The notes beneath the pieces are model-generated. The model was not told the DNA's origin. It saw nothing but the letters and a program-made list of their open reading frames with translations, and did no database searches. From Acidimicrobiales bacterium (GTDB lineage Bacteria; Actinomycetota; Acidimicrobiia; Acidimicrobiales; SHLQ01), in assembly GCA_020628865.1 (NCBI GenBank), contig JAHDEJ010000015.1, positions 54,509 through 97,659 on the forward strand: DNA of 43,151 nt, written 5' to 3'. Positions 8,361 to 16,469 of the stretch are shown piece after piece; positions within the stretch are counted from its first letter, which is position 1, and each line of letters starts with the position of its first letter. A program made the position numbers and the translations under genes.

Positions 8361-9497
8361 TCACTCCCCCACGAATCCGGCGAGGTTCTGACAGGCGTCG
8401 ATGAACTCATCGACCATGTCGAACACGACCTGGGCCGCCGGCTTCGATTCGTTCATCGAGCCGACGATCTGCCCAACGAAGTAGTTGGCCAACTGCGCTG
8501 CTCCGCTGTCCTCGCTGTGCGCCGCACGATCGATGCGGGCGATGGCCTGATCGACCAGCAGTGGTTGGGCGGGCATGCCGAGTGGCATGGGCGTGTCGGG
8601 GTTCTCCCACTCTTCGGTCCACGCTGACTTCAGCTGCCGAGCCGGCTTGCCGGTGCGCGAGCGGGACCGGATGGTGTCGGCCGAGGAGGCGTCGAGGAAC
8701 TTCTTCTTGACCGTCGGATGGGTCTCGGCCTCTTCGGTGGTGAGCCAGACCGAGCCGCACCAGACCCCCTGCGCACCGAGCGCCATCGCCGCAGCCATCT
8801 GCCGGCCACGACCGATGCCACCAGCCCCGAGGACGGGAACGGGAGCGACGGCGTCGACGATCTCGGGAATGAGCACCATGGATCCGATCTCACCGGTGTG
8901 TCCACCGGCTTCGCCACCTTGCGCAATGATCACGTCGACCCCGACGTTGACGTGGCGCTGGGCGTGCTGTGGCCGACCGGCCAGCGCACCGAGCAGGCGG
9001 CCCTCTTCCTTCACCCGGTCGATCATGTGCTTCGGGGGCGGACCGAGCGCATTCACGATGAAGGCGGACTTGTGGGCCAGCGCGATCTCGAGGTTCGGGG
9101 CGGACGCCTTGGCCGAGAAGATGGCGTCGTCGCCGGTGACGAGCGAAGCCGCCGACGCTCCCTCCGGCAGCGGCGGCACGCCGTACCGGTCGAGGATGTC
9201 GTCCACGAACTCGAGGTGCGCGTCGGGGAACTGTGCTCGGATCTCGGCGTTGCTGACGCCGCCTTCATCACTGCCCTCGTACTTGGCCGGCACGATGAGA
9301 TCGACGCCGTAGGGCAGGTCGCCCACCTCGTCCTCGATCCAGGCGAGGTCGATCTCCAGTTGTTTGGGTGAGTGAGCCACGGCGCCGAGCACGCCCATTC
9401 CGCCGGCCTTCGTGACGGCAGCGACGACGTCTCGGCAGTGGGTGAACGCGAGGATGGGCACGTCGATGCCGAACATCTCGGTGATCGGGGTTTGCAT
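8361..9497 (-). CDS. Nitronate monooxygenase-like FMN-dependent TIM-barrel oxidoreductase
   Basis: 378-residue cytoplasmic flavoprotein of the NMO/2-nitropropane dioxygenase family. Visible are the start MFGIDVPI, the AQGGEAGGHTGE loop (192-203) with the family's catalytic His (His200), and the phosphate-binding GAGGIGRG (about 224-231). Members oxidise alkyl nitronates or reduce quinones. The gene sits 26 bases downstream of an acyl-CoA dehydrogenase and one base upstream of the SRPBCC start, so the three are probably one transcript. In such lipid-catabolic settings the enzyme may act on an acyl-type substrate rather than a nitronate; that is inference. Confidence 0.85.
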   Translation of the reverse strand: MQTPITEMFGIDVPILAFTHCRDVVAAVTKAGGMGVLGAVAHSPKQLEIDLAWIEDEVGDLPYGVDLIVPAKYEGSDEGGVSNAEIRAQFPDAHLEFVDDILDRYGVPPLPEGASAASLVTGDDAIFSAKASAPNLEIALAHKSAFIVNALGPPPKHMIDRVKEEGRLLGALAGRPQHAQRHVNVGVDVIIAQGGEAGGHTGEIGSMVLIPEIVDAVAPVPVLGAGGIGRGRQMAAAMALGAQGVWCGSVWLTTEEAETHPTVKKKFLDASSADTIRSRSRTGKPARQLKSAWTEEWENPDTPMPLGMPAQPLLVDQAIARIDRAAHSEDSGAAQLANYFVGQIVGSMNESKPAAQVVFDMVDEFIDACQNLAGFVGE

Positions 9498-9523
9498 GGT
9501 GGACTTCTCCTGGTCGGATGGGT

Positions 9524-10759
9524 TCAGCTGGTTGCGTGGTGGCGGGTCTCGGCCCAGGTCAGGCCTCGTTCGACGTTCGGTTCCCGGGGCAGGCCGAGCA
9601 CGTGTTCCGCGACGATGTTGCGTTGGACGGCGAACGTGCCGCCGCCGACGGTGAGCGCCGGTGAGAACTCGAAGCCGTAGTGCCAGACGGGGTCGACGTC
9701 GGGGAAGGTCTCGTTTCCTCGTTCGGCACGGATTTCGGTCGGGCCGGTCTGGCGGGTTCGGGGGAGATCGCCTTCCGGGCCGGAGCCGACGAGCATCCCG
9801 GCGGCGCCCTGGAGCTCCTTCGCCAGCTCCATGACCTCCTGGCCGATCTCGTCGCTCAAGAGTTTCTGGATGGATGCTTCGGGGCCGGGCGTTCTCCCGC
9901 CGAGCTTGGCCGAGAGCGTTCGCAGTTGGGTGAGGCGCAGCACTTCTGCGCGGATGTGGAGGGCGGCGATCCGGTCGCGCTGCACGGGATCGAAGGTTGA
10001 CCCGTCCGCCCGGAGCAGATCGAGAAAGTCCGCTGCGCTCGGCCCCATCCCCCAGAGCGAACCGCCGGAGCTGAGGCTGACTCGTTCATTCGCAAGTGTT
10101 GCCTTGGCCAGCCGCCATCCGTCGCCCTCCTGCCCCACGAGCAGGTCGGTGGGAATGCGCACCTCGTCGAAGAACACCTGGTTGAAGGAGTGGGCGCCCG
10201 TCATGTCGACGATCGGGGTCATGGTCGTCCCAGGAGCGTCCATCGGGAAGAGGAAGTAGCTGATGCCTTTGTGTTTCGGCACGTTCGGATCGGTGCGGGC
10301 GAGAAGGATGCCCCAGTCACTCCCGTGTGCGCCCGACGACCAGATCTTCGATCCGGTGATCACATACTCGTCGCCGTCGCGAACGGCGCGGGTCGAGAGG
10401 CTGGCGAGGTCCGACCCCGAGTCGGGCTCGCTGAAGAGCTGACACCAGATCTCCTCGCCCGAGAAGATCTTCGGCAGGAAGCGGGTCCGTTGCGCGTCGG
10501 TGCCGGCGAGGTGGATCACCGGGGCGGCCCAACCGATGCCGATGAGGTTTCGGGGCAGCGAGATGTCCGCCGCGTGGAGTTCCTCGGCGATGATCAGTTG
10601 ATGCATGGGGTCGGCGTCGAGACCCCACGGAGCCGGCCAGTGCGGGGTGACCCATCCGGCTTCGGCCAGTTGTTCGTCGGTCGGGTTGGGGTTGGCGTCG
10701 ATCCATGCGCGCACGTCGACCCGGCGCGGGTCGTCGTCTGGTGGCATGTCGAAGTCCAT
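9524..10759 (-). CDS. Acyl-CoA dehydrogenase family protein
   Basis: 411-residue flavoprotein (FAD) catalysing alpha,beta-desaturation of an acyl-CoA or related thioester. FSEPDSGSDLAS is the flavin-contacting loop, GSKIWSSGAH the next conserved strand, and the C-terminus holds GGGTFAVQRNIVAEHVLGLPR, typical of FadE17/FadE-like actinobacterial enzymes. The start has AGGGGG upstream. It heads the minus-strand unit with the NMO-like, SRPBCC, small-ORF and ligase genes and diverges from a GNAT gene with a dyad between them. The chain length or steroid/terpenoid substrate cannot be told. Confidence 0.92.
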   Translation of the reverse strand: MDFDMPPDDDPRRVDVRAWIDANPNPTDEQLAEAGWVTPHWPAPWGLDADPMHQLIIAEELHAADISLPRNLIGIGWAAPVIHLAGTDAQRTRFLPKIFSGEEIWCQLFSEPDSGSDLASLSTRAVRDGDEYVITGSKIWSSGAHGSDWGILLARTDPNVPKHKGISYFLFPMDAPGTTMTPIVDMTGAHSFNQVFFDEVRIPTDLLVGQEGDGWRLAKATLANERVSLSSGGSLWGMGPSAADFLDLLRADGSTFDPVQRDRIAALHIRAEVLRLTQLRTLSAKLGGRTPGPEASIQKLLSDEIGQEVMELAKELQGAAGMLVGSGPEGDLPRTRQTGPTEIRAERGNETFPDVDPVWHYGFEFSPALTVGGGTFAVQRNIVAEHVLGLPREPNVERGLTWAETRHHATS

Positions 10760-10791
10760 CTGTTCCCCCTGTCGCCGACGTTACCAGCGGG

Positions 10792-10835
10792 TAGGCGGCC
10801 GCTCCGAAGCGATCGGTCGCGGTGTCGGCCGCCTA
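10792..10835. promoter_or_regulatory. Dyad overlapping the GNAT -10 box in a divergent intergenic region
   Basis: TAGGCGGCCG (10792-10801) and CGGCCGCCTA (10826-10835) are perfect 10-bp inverted arms separated by 24 bases. The right arm overlaps the first two bases of the TAGCGT hexamer (10834-10839) 7 bases upstream of the GNAT start. A protein bound there could block that promoter and also act on the divergent acyl-CoA dehydrogenase unit. Confidence 0.5.
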
Positions 10836-10839
10836 GCGT
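10834..10839 (+). promoter_or_regulatory. -10 hexamer TAGCGT 7 bases before the GNAT ATG (leaderless promoter)
   Basis: TAGCGT fits the actinobacterial TANNNT -10 pattern. With 7 bases to the ATG, transcription would begin at or beside the start codon. No Shine-Dalgarno sequence is present in that interval. Confidence 0.5.
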
Positions 10840-10846
10840 GTGAGCC

Positions 10847-11416
10847 ATGACCGAACCTTCGATTCGCATCGCCACACCGGCTGACCGAGCGAGCGTCATC
10901 GACACGGTGGTTGCCGCGTTCGATCAGGACCCCGCCTTCCGCTGGTTCTTCCCGACCGACGCGTCCTGGTCCCGCAACGCGCGGCTGTTCGTCGGTGCGC
11001 TGTTCGACAGTCGGGTCGCGAGCGAGGCCACCTGGCTGGTCGACGATGCGGCCGCCGTGGCGATGTGGGCGGATCCGGCGGCCGAGTCGCTTCGAGCCGA
11101 CCTCGGTGCGCTCGACGACGCCGCACTCGCCCGCTTGGCGGAGTACAACGCAGCAACTGCCGACGGACTGCCCGACGAGCCCTTCTGGTATCTGGGGGTT
11201 CTGGCAACACGCCCGGATCGACAGGGTGAGCGCCTCGGCCGGGCCGTGATGGAGGCAGGGCTGCGACGGGCCGCCGCCACCGGAGTCCCCGCCTACCTGG
11301 AAACCACCAAGCCGGCCAACGTGGCGATGTATGAGCGCAGCGGCTGGTCGGTCACGGCCGAGAGCACGATCGACTCACTGACCATCTGGGTTCTGCGACA
11401 CGAGGGCATCTCCTGA
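10847..11416 (+). CDS. GNAT family N-acetyltransferase
   Basis: 189-residue acetyl-CoA-dependent acyltransferase of the GCN5 fold. The N-terminal IRIATPADRASV strand and helix, GVLATRPDRQGERLGRAVM (motif A, R/Q-x-x-G-x-A/G) near 123-140, and N-VAMYERSGW (motif B) are clear. It appears leaderless. The MFS gene follows immediately, its frame meeting this stop. The acceptor is unknown; many actinobacterial relatives next to MFS proteins modify small molecules, but nothing here identifies one. Confidence 0.9.
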   Translation: MTEPSIRIATPADRASVIDTVVAAFDQDPAFRWFFPTDASWSRNARLFVGALFDSRVASEATWLVDDAAAVAMWADPAAESLRADLGALDDAALARLAEYNAATADGLPDEPFWYLGVLATRPDRQGERLGRAVMEAGLRRAAATGVPAYLETTKPANVAMYERSGWSVTAESTIDSLTIWVLRHEGIS

Positions 11417-11439
11417 CCCCGACTCCCGACCGCCGCCGG

Positions 11440-12615
11440 GTGCTCTTTGGCGTGTGGGCGATCTACACGGCCTTCGGTCTCCTCGTGACCTTGAACGGCA
11501 CGCTCGTTCCGCAGATCCGCGCCGACCTCGATCTGTCACGTGCCCAGATGGGCGTGGTGCTGGGGGCCTGGCAGTTCGTGTACATCGTCACGGCGATTCC
11601 AGCGGGGCGCGTGGTCGATCTCGTCGGCACACGTCGGGCGCTGACCGGGTCGGCGTTGGTCATGTTGGCCACGGCCGTCCTGCGGGCGACGGCGACCGGA
11701 TTCTGGTCCCTGCTGTTCCCCGTCGCCGCCTTCGGGCTGGGAGCGCCGATCATCTCGATCGCTGCGCCGAAGGTTGCCGCCAGCCTTTTCGAGGGATCCG
11801 AGCGGCGGCGCGCAGTCGGCATCTATGGGACGGCGCCGGCGATCGGCGGCATTCTGGCCTTCACGGTCGGCGGTTCGGTCATCGCGCCGCTGGTCGAGGA
11901 CGACTGGAGGCTCGTCACACTCATCATGACGGCGGTCGCCGGCAGTTCACTCGTGATCTGGTTGCTGGTGTCACGCGGCCTGGATGGGGTGATGACCCCC
12001 GGCATCGGCCCACAGTTCGGCGAGTACGCGGCGTTGGCCCGACGACCCATCGTTGCGTTCGTGCTGCTGCTGTCGGCCCTCAACTTCTTCGCCGCCCACG
12101 GAATCGGGCAGTGGCTCGTGGCTATCCTGGATGATGTCGGATGGTCGACCAGTGCAGCCTCCCTCTGGGCGGCCGGCGGCACGGCCGTGGGCCTCGTTGC
12201 AATGGTCACCATTCCGCGCCACGCCACCCGTCAGCGACGGGCGATGGTTCTGGCCGCGGTCCTCGGCTGCGGCGTCGTTGGCACGTCGCTCCTCCTCACG
12301 CTGAACGTGCCACAGCTGGCATTGGCCATCGGCCTGACCGCGCTCCCCCGGGTCGTGATCATGCCGATCCTCTCGATCATCCTGATGGAGCACGACGATG
12401 TCGGGCCGGCCCGGATCGCAGCGGTGTCGGGGTTGTTCTTCTCGATCGCGCAGATCGGCGGTGTGGCCGGACCGGCGGTGACCGGCGCGCTTTCGGACGG
12501 CGACGGCGGCTTTTCGTCAGCGCTGGCGGTCCACGCCGGGGTATGGACCCTGATGGCCGTCCTGCTGCTCGGCGTGCTCCCCCGGCTCACCCGATCTTCG
12601 TCGCAAAACGCCTGA
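11440..12615 (+). CDS. MFS transporter
   Basis: About 391 residues with some 12 hydrophobic segments, the usual MFS length. The loop after segment 2 carries GRVVDLVGTRRA, the MFS motif A. The substrate is unknown; the CynX/NNP-like look of the first helices does not decide it. The GTG used leaves no cytoplasmic residues before the first membrane helix. A CTG at 11413 in the same frame, with GAGGG 6 bases upstream and a 4-base CTGA overlap with the GNAT stop, would add LTPTPDRRR, a better positive-inside start. Confidence 0.88.
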   Translation: MLFGVWAIYTAFGLLVTLNGTLVPQIRADLDLSRAQMGVVLGAWQFVYIVTAIPAGRVVDLVGTRRALTGSALVMLATAVLRATATGFWSLLFPVAAFGLGAPIISIAAPKVAASLFEGSERRRAVGIYGTAPAIGGILAFTVGGSVIAPLVEDDWRLVTLIMTAVAGSSLVIWLLVSRGLDGVMTPGIGPQFGEYAALARRPIVAFVLLLSALNFFAAHGIGQWLVAILDDVGWSTSAASLWAAGGTAVGLVAMVTIPRHATRQRRAMVLAAVLGCGVVGTSLLLTLNVPQLALAIGLTALPRVVIMPILSIILMEHDDVGPARIAAVSGLFFSIAQIGGVAGPAVTGALSDGDGGFSSALAVHAGVWTLMAVLLLGVLPRLTRSSSQNA

Positions 12616-12646
12616 CGCCCCGCCCGGCAGAACCGAACGGGGCGTC
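12614..12646 (+). terminator. Hairpin at the MFS stop codon
   Basis: GACGCCCCG (12614-12622) and CGGGGCGTC (12638-12646) pair perfectly over 9 bp with a 15-base loop. It begins inside the TGA of the MFS gene. A T-rich tail is weak (GTGTCC), as is common in GC-rich actinobacteria. Confidence 0.6.
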
Positions 12647-12694
12647 GTGTCCGCCGCCGAACTCGTGGAGATCGAATGGTTGGGGCGAAAACGG

Positions 12695-12743
12695 GATTTG
12701 TGCAGCGTGATGCGCCGGTCCGGCACACCACGCTGCACAGATC
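12695..12743. terminator. 49-nt hairpin between converging genes (copy 2 of a repeat family)
   Basis: GATTTGTGCAGCGTG (12695-12709) pairs with CACGCTGCACAGATC (12729-12743) over 15 bp with one G-T pair; GCC and GGC continue toward a GGTCC loop. It lies between the MFS gene and the oppositely oriented fasciclin gene and probably ends the fasciclin transcript. Same length and ends as the hairpin at 6047-6095. Confidence 0.7.
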
Positions 12744-12767
12744 GTCAGCGGGTCAGGGGTTTACCGC

Positions 12768-13964
12768 TCAGAGACCGAGTGGGATGAGGACCCGGTTGAT
12801 GCCGTGGATGACACCGTTGCTGGTCTCGATGTCGGTCAGCGTGTTCTTGATCCGCGGGTTGCGGAGGCTGCTGGCCTCGTCGATGAGGTGACGGCCCTGG
12901 GCGGTGAAGGACACACCGAGGAGGGTCGGGACCTCGACCGTGTTGTTCTGCAGCGCCGAGTAGAAGGTGCTGCCCGGGGACACGTGGTAGAGCAGCACGT
13001 CGGTCAGCACCGGAATCGGATCGCCGCCACCGAGTGCCGTCAGCTGCTCGACGATGTAGGCGAACGCACCAGCCTCGTTGTAGCCACGCTCGGCATAGCC
13101 AAGATCACGAGCCAGACGAACGAACGCCTGATCCGTCGGAGCAAAGACCGTCAGATCCGCTGCCGGGTCCGCAACCGCACCGACGAGATCGGCGGCGATC
13201 AGTGCCTGGATCAGCATGTCGAAGTCGCCGTTGTTGCCATCGAACCCATCGAGGCTCGACACCGCAATCGCCGTGTCCGCAATCGTCGGACCGGACTCGG
13301 GCTCCGGCTCAGGAGTCGGTTCGGGGGCCGGCGCTTCTCCGCCGACGGCCACGGGCAGCAGGACACGGTTGATGCCGTGGATGACACCGTTGCTGGTCTC
13401 GATGTCGGTCAGCGGGTTCTTGATGCGTGGGTCCTCGATCGCCGGAGCGGCGTCGATGAGGTGACGGCCCTGGGCGGTGAACGATGCACCGAGGAGGGTC
13501 GGGACCTCGACCGTGTTGTTCTGCAGCGCCGAGTAGAAGGTGCTGCCCGGGGACACGTGGTAGAGCAGCACGTCGGTCAGCACCGGAATCGGATCGCCGC
13601 CACCGAGTGCCGTCAGCTGCTCGACGATGTAGGCGAACGCACCAGCCTCGTTGTAGCCACGCTCGGCATAGCCAAGATCACGAGCCAGACGAACGAACGC
13701 CTGATCCGTCGGAGCAAAGACCGTCAGATCCGCTGCCGGGTCCGCAACCGCACCGACGAGATCGGCGGCGATCAGTGCCTGGATCAGCATGTCGAAGTCG
13801 CCGTTGTTGCCATCGAACCCATCGAGGCTCGACACCGCAATCGCCGTGTCCGCAATCGTCGGACCGGTGTTGTCGGCGCTGGCGGGCACGGCCATGGCCG
13901 CGATCGGGACGGACAGCATGGCGATTCCAGCCACGGCTTTCCGAAGGTACTTGGACAGATACAT
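12768..13964 (-). CDS. Secreted protein with two near-identical fasciclin (FAS1) domains
   Basis: 398 residues. A Sec signal peptide (basic start, hydrophobic core, ASA cleavage near residue 31) is followed by FAS1 domain 1 (about 36-205), a Pro/Glu linker (PAPEPTPEPEPE, about 212-226) and FAS1 domain 2 (about 229-398). Each domain has the hallmark TVFAPTDQAF (H1), the YHV motif and the terminal NGVIHGINRVLLP (H2). FAS1 proteins are adhesins of cell surfaces and biofilms. AGGAG lies upstream of the ATG. The two copies are identical over 381 bp in DNA, showing a recent duplication or gene conversion. There is no LPXTG or C-terminal anchor, so it is probably released or held non-covalently. Confidence 0.93.
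   Translation of the reverse strand: MYLSKYLRKAVAGIAMLSVPIAAMAVPASADNTGPTIADTAIAVSSLDGFDGNNGDFDMLIQALIAADLVGAVADPAADLTVFAPTDQAFVRLARDLGYAERGYNEAGAFAYIVEQLTALGGGDPIPVLTDVLLYHVSPGSTFYSALQNNTVEVPTLLGASFTAQGRHLIDAAPAIEDPRIKNPLTDIETSNGVIHGINRVLLPVAVGGEAPAPEPTPEPEPESGPTIADTAIAVSSLDGFDGNNGDFDMLIQALIAADLVGAVADPAADLTVFAPTDQAFVRLARDLGYAERGYNEAGAFAYIVEQLTALGGGDPIPVLTDVLLYHVSPGSTFYSALQNNTVEVPTLLGVSFTAQGRHLIDEASSLRNPRIKNTLTDIETSNGVIHGINRVLIPLGL
12914..13294. repeat. Intragenic direct repeat, copy A (381 bp)
   Basis: By eye this stretch is base-for-base identical to 13487-13867, an offset of 573 bp. It covers most of the second FAS1 domain of the fasciclin gene. Outside it the copies continue with scattered differences (about 12780-12913). 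Confidence 0.9.
13487..13867. repeat. Intragenic direct repeat, copy B (381 bp)
   Basis: Partner of 12914-13294, covering most of the first FAS1 domain. Absence of even synonymous changes over 381 bp implies very recent duplication or ongoing gene conversion. Confidence 0.9.
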
Positions 13965-14050
13965 CTCGATCTCCTGTGGTGAGCGTGTTCGATTGCCCTA
14001 CGCACAGTGGTTGGCAGTCGGATGCAGAATTCGGAGAAATCGCTACAGGT

Positions 14051-15862
14051 TCAGCACGAAGTTGCCGATGCGCGCCCTGACGCCGGCGCCGGTGGCCTCG
14101 GTGTTCCCAGCGGCAACACTCGCCCAAGCATCGTGCGAGCGCCGGCCAGGTCAACGGGGCGAGCGAACAAATAGCCCTGAGCTCTGTCGACTCCGAGGCT
14201 TCGCAGCAGCATCTGTTGCTCGACGGTCTCGATGCCTTCTGCTGTCACCGTCAGTTCAAGCGCCTGCGCCACTTGCACGACCGAGCGAACGAGTTGCAAC
14301 GACTTCTCGGATCCGACCATGTCAGCGACGAAGGACCGGTCGATCTTCACGACGTCGACCGGGAGTGCTTGAAGATAGGTGAGTGAAGCAAAGCCCGTGC
14401 CGAAGTCATCGAGAGCGACGGAGATTCCCATCTCGTGCATTGCGTGCAGAATCTGCGCCGTGTGGGTGAGGTCGGCAACCGACGCCGTCTCCGTCACCTC
14501 GATCGTCAACTTCGTGGCGGGGAAGTCATAGTCGGCGATCAAGCCGGCCAGATAGTCGACCATCCTCGGGGTGAGCGACATGGCCGACAGGTTGACGTTG
14601 AGCCGTGGCAGCTCGCCGTCGAGCACCAGGTCGAACGCAGAGCCCATTGACCGTGCCACCACGTACTCGTCGAGCTCCTGGATCTGACGGGTGCGTTCGG
14701 CCACGTCGATGAAGAGCTCGGGAGAGATCGCACCCATCGTCGGATGGTTCCAGCGGCTCAGCACCTCGAAACCGTGCATACGTGAATCCGTGAGATCGAC
14801 GATGGGCTGGAACGCCAGCGAGATCTCAGCGTCCCGAAGCGCGCTCGGCAGCGCATCGGCAACGCTTCGGCGAAGGTCGAGTTGGGCCCGATCATCCGGA
14901 TCGAACCAGGCGACGGCGACCTGCGCCGATCGCGCCTCGTACATCGCAATGTCGGCGTGGCCGAGCAATACCGATCCGGAAACCTCGTCGGTTCGGGGAG
15001 CGACGCCGAGCGTCAGCGCGATGGTCATTCGGTTGCCGTCGATCGTGAGCACCCGTTCACCGAGCGCCGAGATCGACCGGACGATCTTGTCGACATCGGC
15101 TGACTCGAAGAGGACGATTGCGAACTCGTCGCCACCGAGCCGGGCGGCGACCCCCGAGCTCCCGACGCTCATCCGAAGATGGTCAGCCACTGTGCGCAAG
15201 GCCTCATCGCCCACGCTATGACCGAACCGATCATTGATCAGCTTGAACCGGTTGACATCAACCATCACCACGGTGAGTCCGATCGGCCGCTCCGCCAGGA
15301 GGTCCTCCAAGCGGGACGAAAATGCAACCCGATTCGGCAGCTCGGTCAACGCATCGACTGCGACGAGTTCTTCGAGGTGACGACCTCGAGCGATCGACGC
15401 CTCGAGGCGCGCCAGGGCGCCCTTCGTCTCGCGCACCTGCGCGTCGCGCGCCCAACGCAACATGGAGAAGTCGAGCGTGAGATCGGTTGGGGAGAAGTCG
15501 GTCGACTGCAAACCCAGCTCGTCAAGCCGGTCGCAGTCCTCCGGATCCAGCGATCCCAGAAACAGCAGGTGCCCATCGAAGGGCGAAGGAACGAAGGCAC
15601 CACGCACACCGACGTCCTTCGAGAGAAACCGCAGTCTCATGAGCACGTCGCACCACTCAAGAGAAGGATCCTGCCGGATCGGCACGAGCATCGTGTCTGA
15701 GGTCGCTATGTCGCTCAGCGCCGCGCCTTCAAGCCCGGGAGCGATCTTTTTCAACGCTGCGCCTGTCGACGTCACCCGGCCGGACTGGTCGATTTCCAGG
15801 TGGAATCGAAACAGGTCGCGGAGCAGCGCTCCGGCGGCACCGTCGGCGACCTCATCCATCAA
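14051..15862 (-). CDS. HNOBA-GGDEF-EAL protein (c-di-GMP synthase/phosphodiesterase paired with H-NOX)
   Basis: 603 residues, no membrane segment. The N-terminal region (about 15-135) opens FRFHLEIDQSGRVTSTG and resembles the H-NOX-associated (HNOBA) domain. A short helical connector leads to a GGDEF domain with intact GGDEF (243-247) but no RxxD inhibitory site at the usual place. The EAL domain begins near 345; its first motif reads EVL (Glu366) rather than EAL. The other metal and base residues are present: NVNLSA, IEVTET, LDDFGTG, KIDRSF, AEGIET, QGYLF. Both activities are therefore possible. It overlaps the H-NOX gene by 4 bases, so gas sensing probably controls c-di-GMP turnover. Confidence 0.9.
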   Translation of the reverse strand: MMDEVADGAAGALLRDLFRFHLEIDQSGRVTSTGAALKKIAPGLEGAALSDIATSDTMLVPIRQDPSLEWCDVLMRLRFLSKDVGVRGAFVPSPFDGHLLFLGSLDPEDCDRLDELGLQSTDFSPTDLTLDFSMLRWARDAQVRETKGALARLEASIARGRHLEELVAVDALTELPNRVAFSSRLEDLLAERPIGLTVVMVDVNRFKLINDRFGHSVGDEALRTVADHLRMSVGSSGVAARLGGDEFAIVLFESADVDKIVRSISALGERVLTIDGNRMTIALTLGVAPRTDEVSGSVLLGHADIAMYEARSAQVAVAWFDPDDRAQLDLRRSVADALPSALRDAEISLAFQPIVDLTDSRMHGFEVLSRWNHPTMGAISPELFIDVAERTRQIQELDEYVVARSMGSAFDLVLDGELPRLNVNLSAMSLTPRMVDYLAGLIADYDFPATKLTIEVTETASVADLTHTAQILHAMHEMGISVALDDFGTGFASLTYLQALPVDVVKIDRSFVADMVGSEKSLQLVRSVVQVAQALELTVTAEGIETVEQQMLLRSLGVDRAQGYLFARPVDLAGARTMLGRVLPLGTPRPPAPASGRASATSC

Positions 15863-16425
15863 GCCGAGGCGGCGCTGGTCACCGGAAGCGGCTGCAGCTC
15901 GAATGTATCGAACCCATCCTGATCTCGAGTACCGGAGTGGTGCACCGACCAGGACTCGCCGAACCGCTCCGCCAATCCCCGCATCAGTCCGACGACCATT
16001 GGCGCGAGGCCGTCGCGGTGCGAATGGTACTCGAATCGGAGTACGGCCTCGGTCGCCTCGATCACCCGGAACTCGGGCACGACGATGGACGGCATCGCCA
16101 CGCGAACACGAGCATGCATTGCGTTGAGGTTGCCGACGACCTCCGCGACCGAGGAACCCTGAGCCTCCAGGATCGCACCCCAGCCCTCGGCGCCCGTATA
16201 CAGGATCCAGTGTCGACCGAATGCCTCAAGCAAATCCGTTGCGGGCGTCTCGAGCACGTCACTCGCTGCACCAACCAGTTTGTACGTGATCGAGTCGTCG
16301 TAGGGCTCCATCGCCTCGAAACGCTCCACTGCGACGTCCGCAGCATCGAGCACGGCCTGCCATCGCTCCGAACCGTGCGCCTTGATCACAAGATCCTCAA
16401 TGGCTCGATTCACCAATCCGTACAT
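15859..16425 (-). CDS. H-NOX (haem-nitric oxide/oxygen binding) sensor
   Basis: 188-residue cytoplasmic haem protein, the usual size. It starts MYGLVNRAIEDLV and has the proximal haem ligand His104 in LNAMHARV, Pro112/Pro117, and the Y-x-S-x-R motif (Tyr133, Ser135, Arg137) that binds the haem propionates. At the position of the distal Tyr140 that stabilises O2 in the Thermoanaerobacter protein there is a Pro (142), so an NO (or CO) sensor is more likely than an O2 sensor. GGGAGG precedes the ATG. Stand-alone H-NOX proteins regulate a kinase or cyclic-di-GMP enzyme encoded next to them, here the overlapping HNOBA-GGDEF-EAL gene. Confidence 0.92.
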   Translation of the reverse strand: MYGLVNRAIEDLVIKAHGSERWQAVLDAADVAVERFEAMEPYDDSITYKLVGAASDVLETPATDLLEAFGRHWILYTGAEGWGAILEAQGSSVAEVVGNLNAMHARVRVAMPSIVVPEFRVIEATEAVLRFEYHSHRDGLAPMVVGLMRGLAERFGESWSVHHSGTRDQDGFDTFELQPLPVTSAASA

Positions 16426-16469
16426 TGCTGCCTCCCGCGACGCTGCAACCCGACAGTGTGCTGTTCGGC

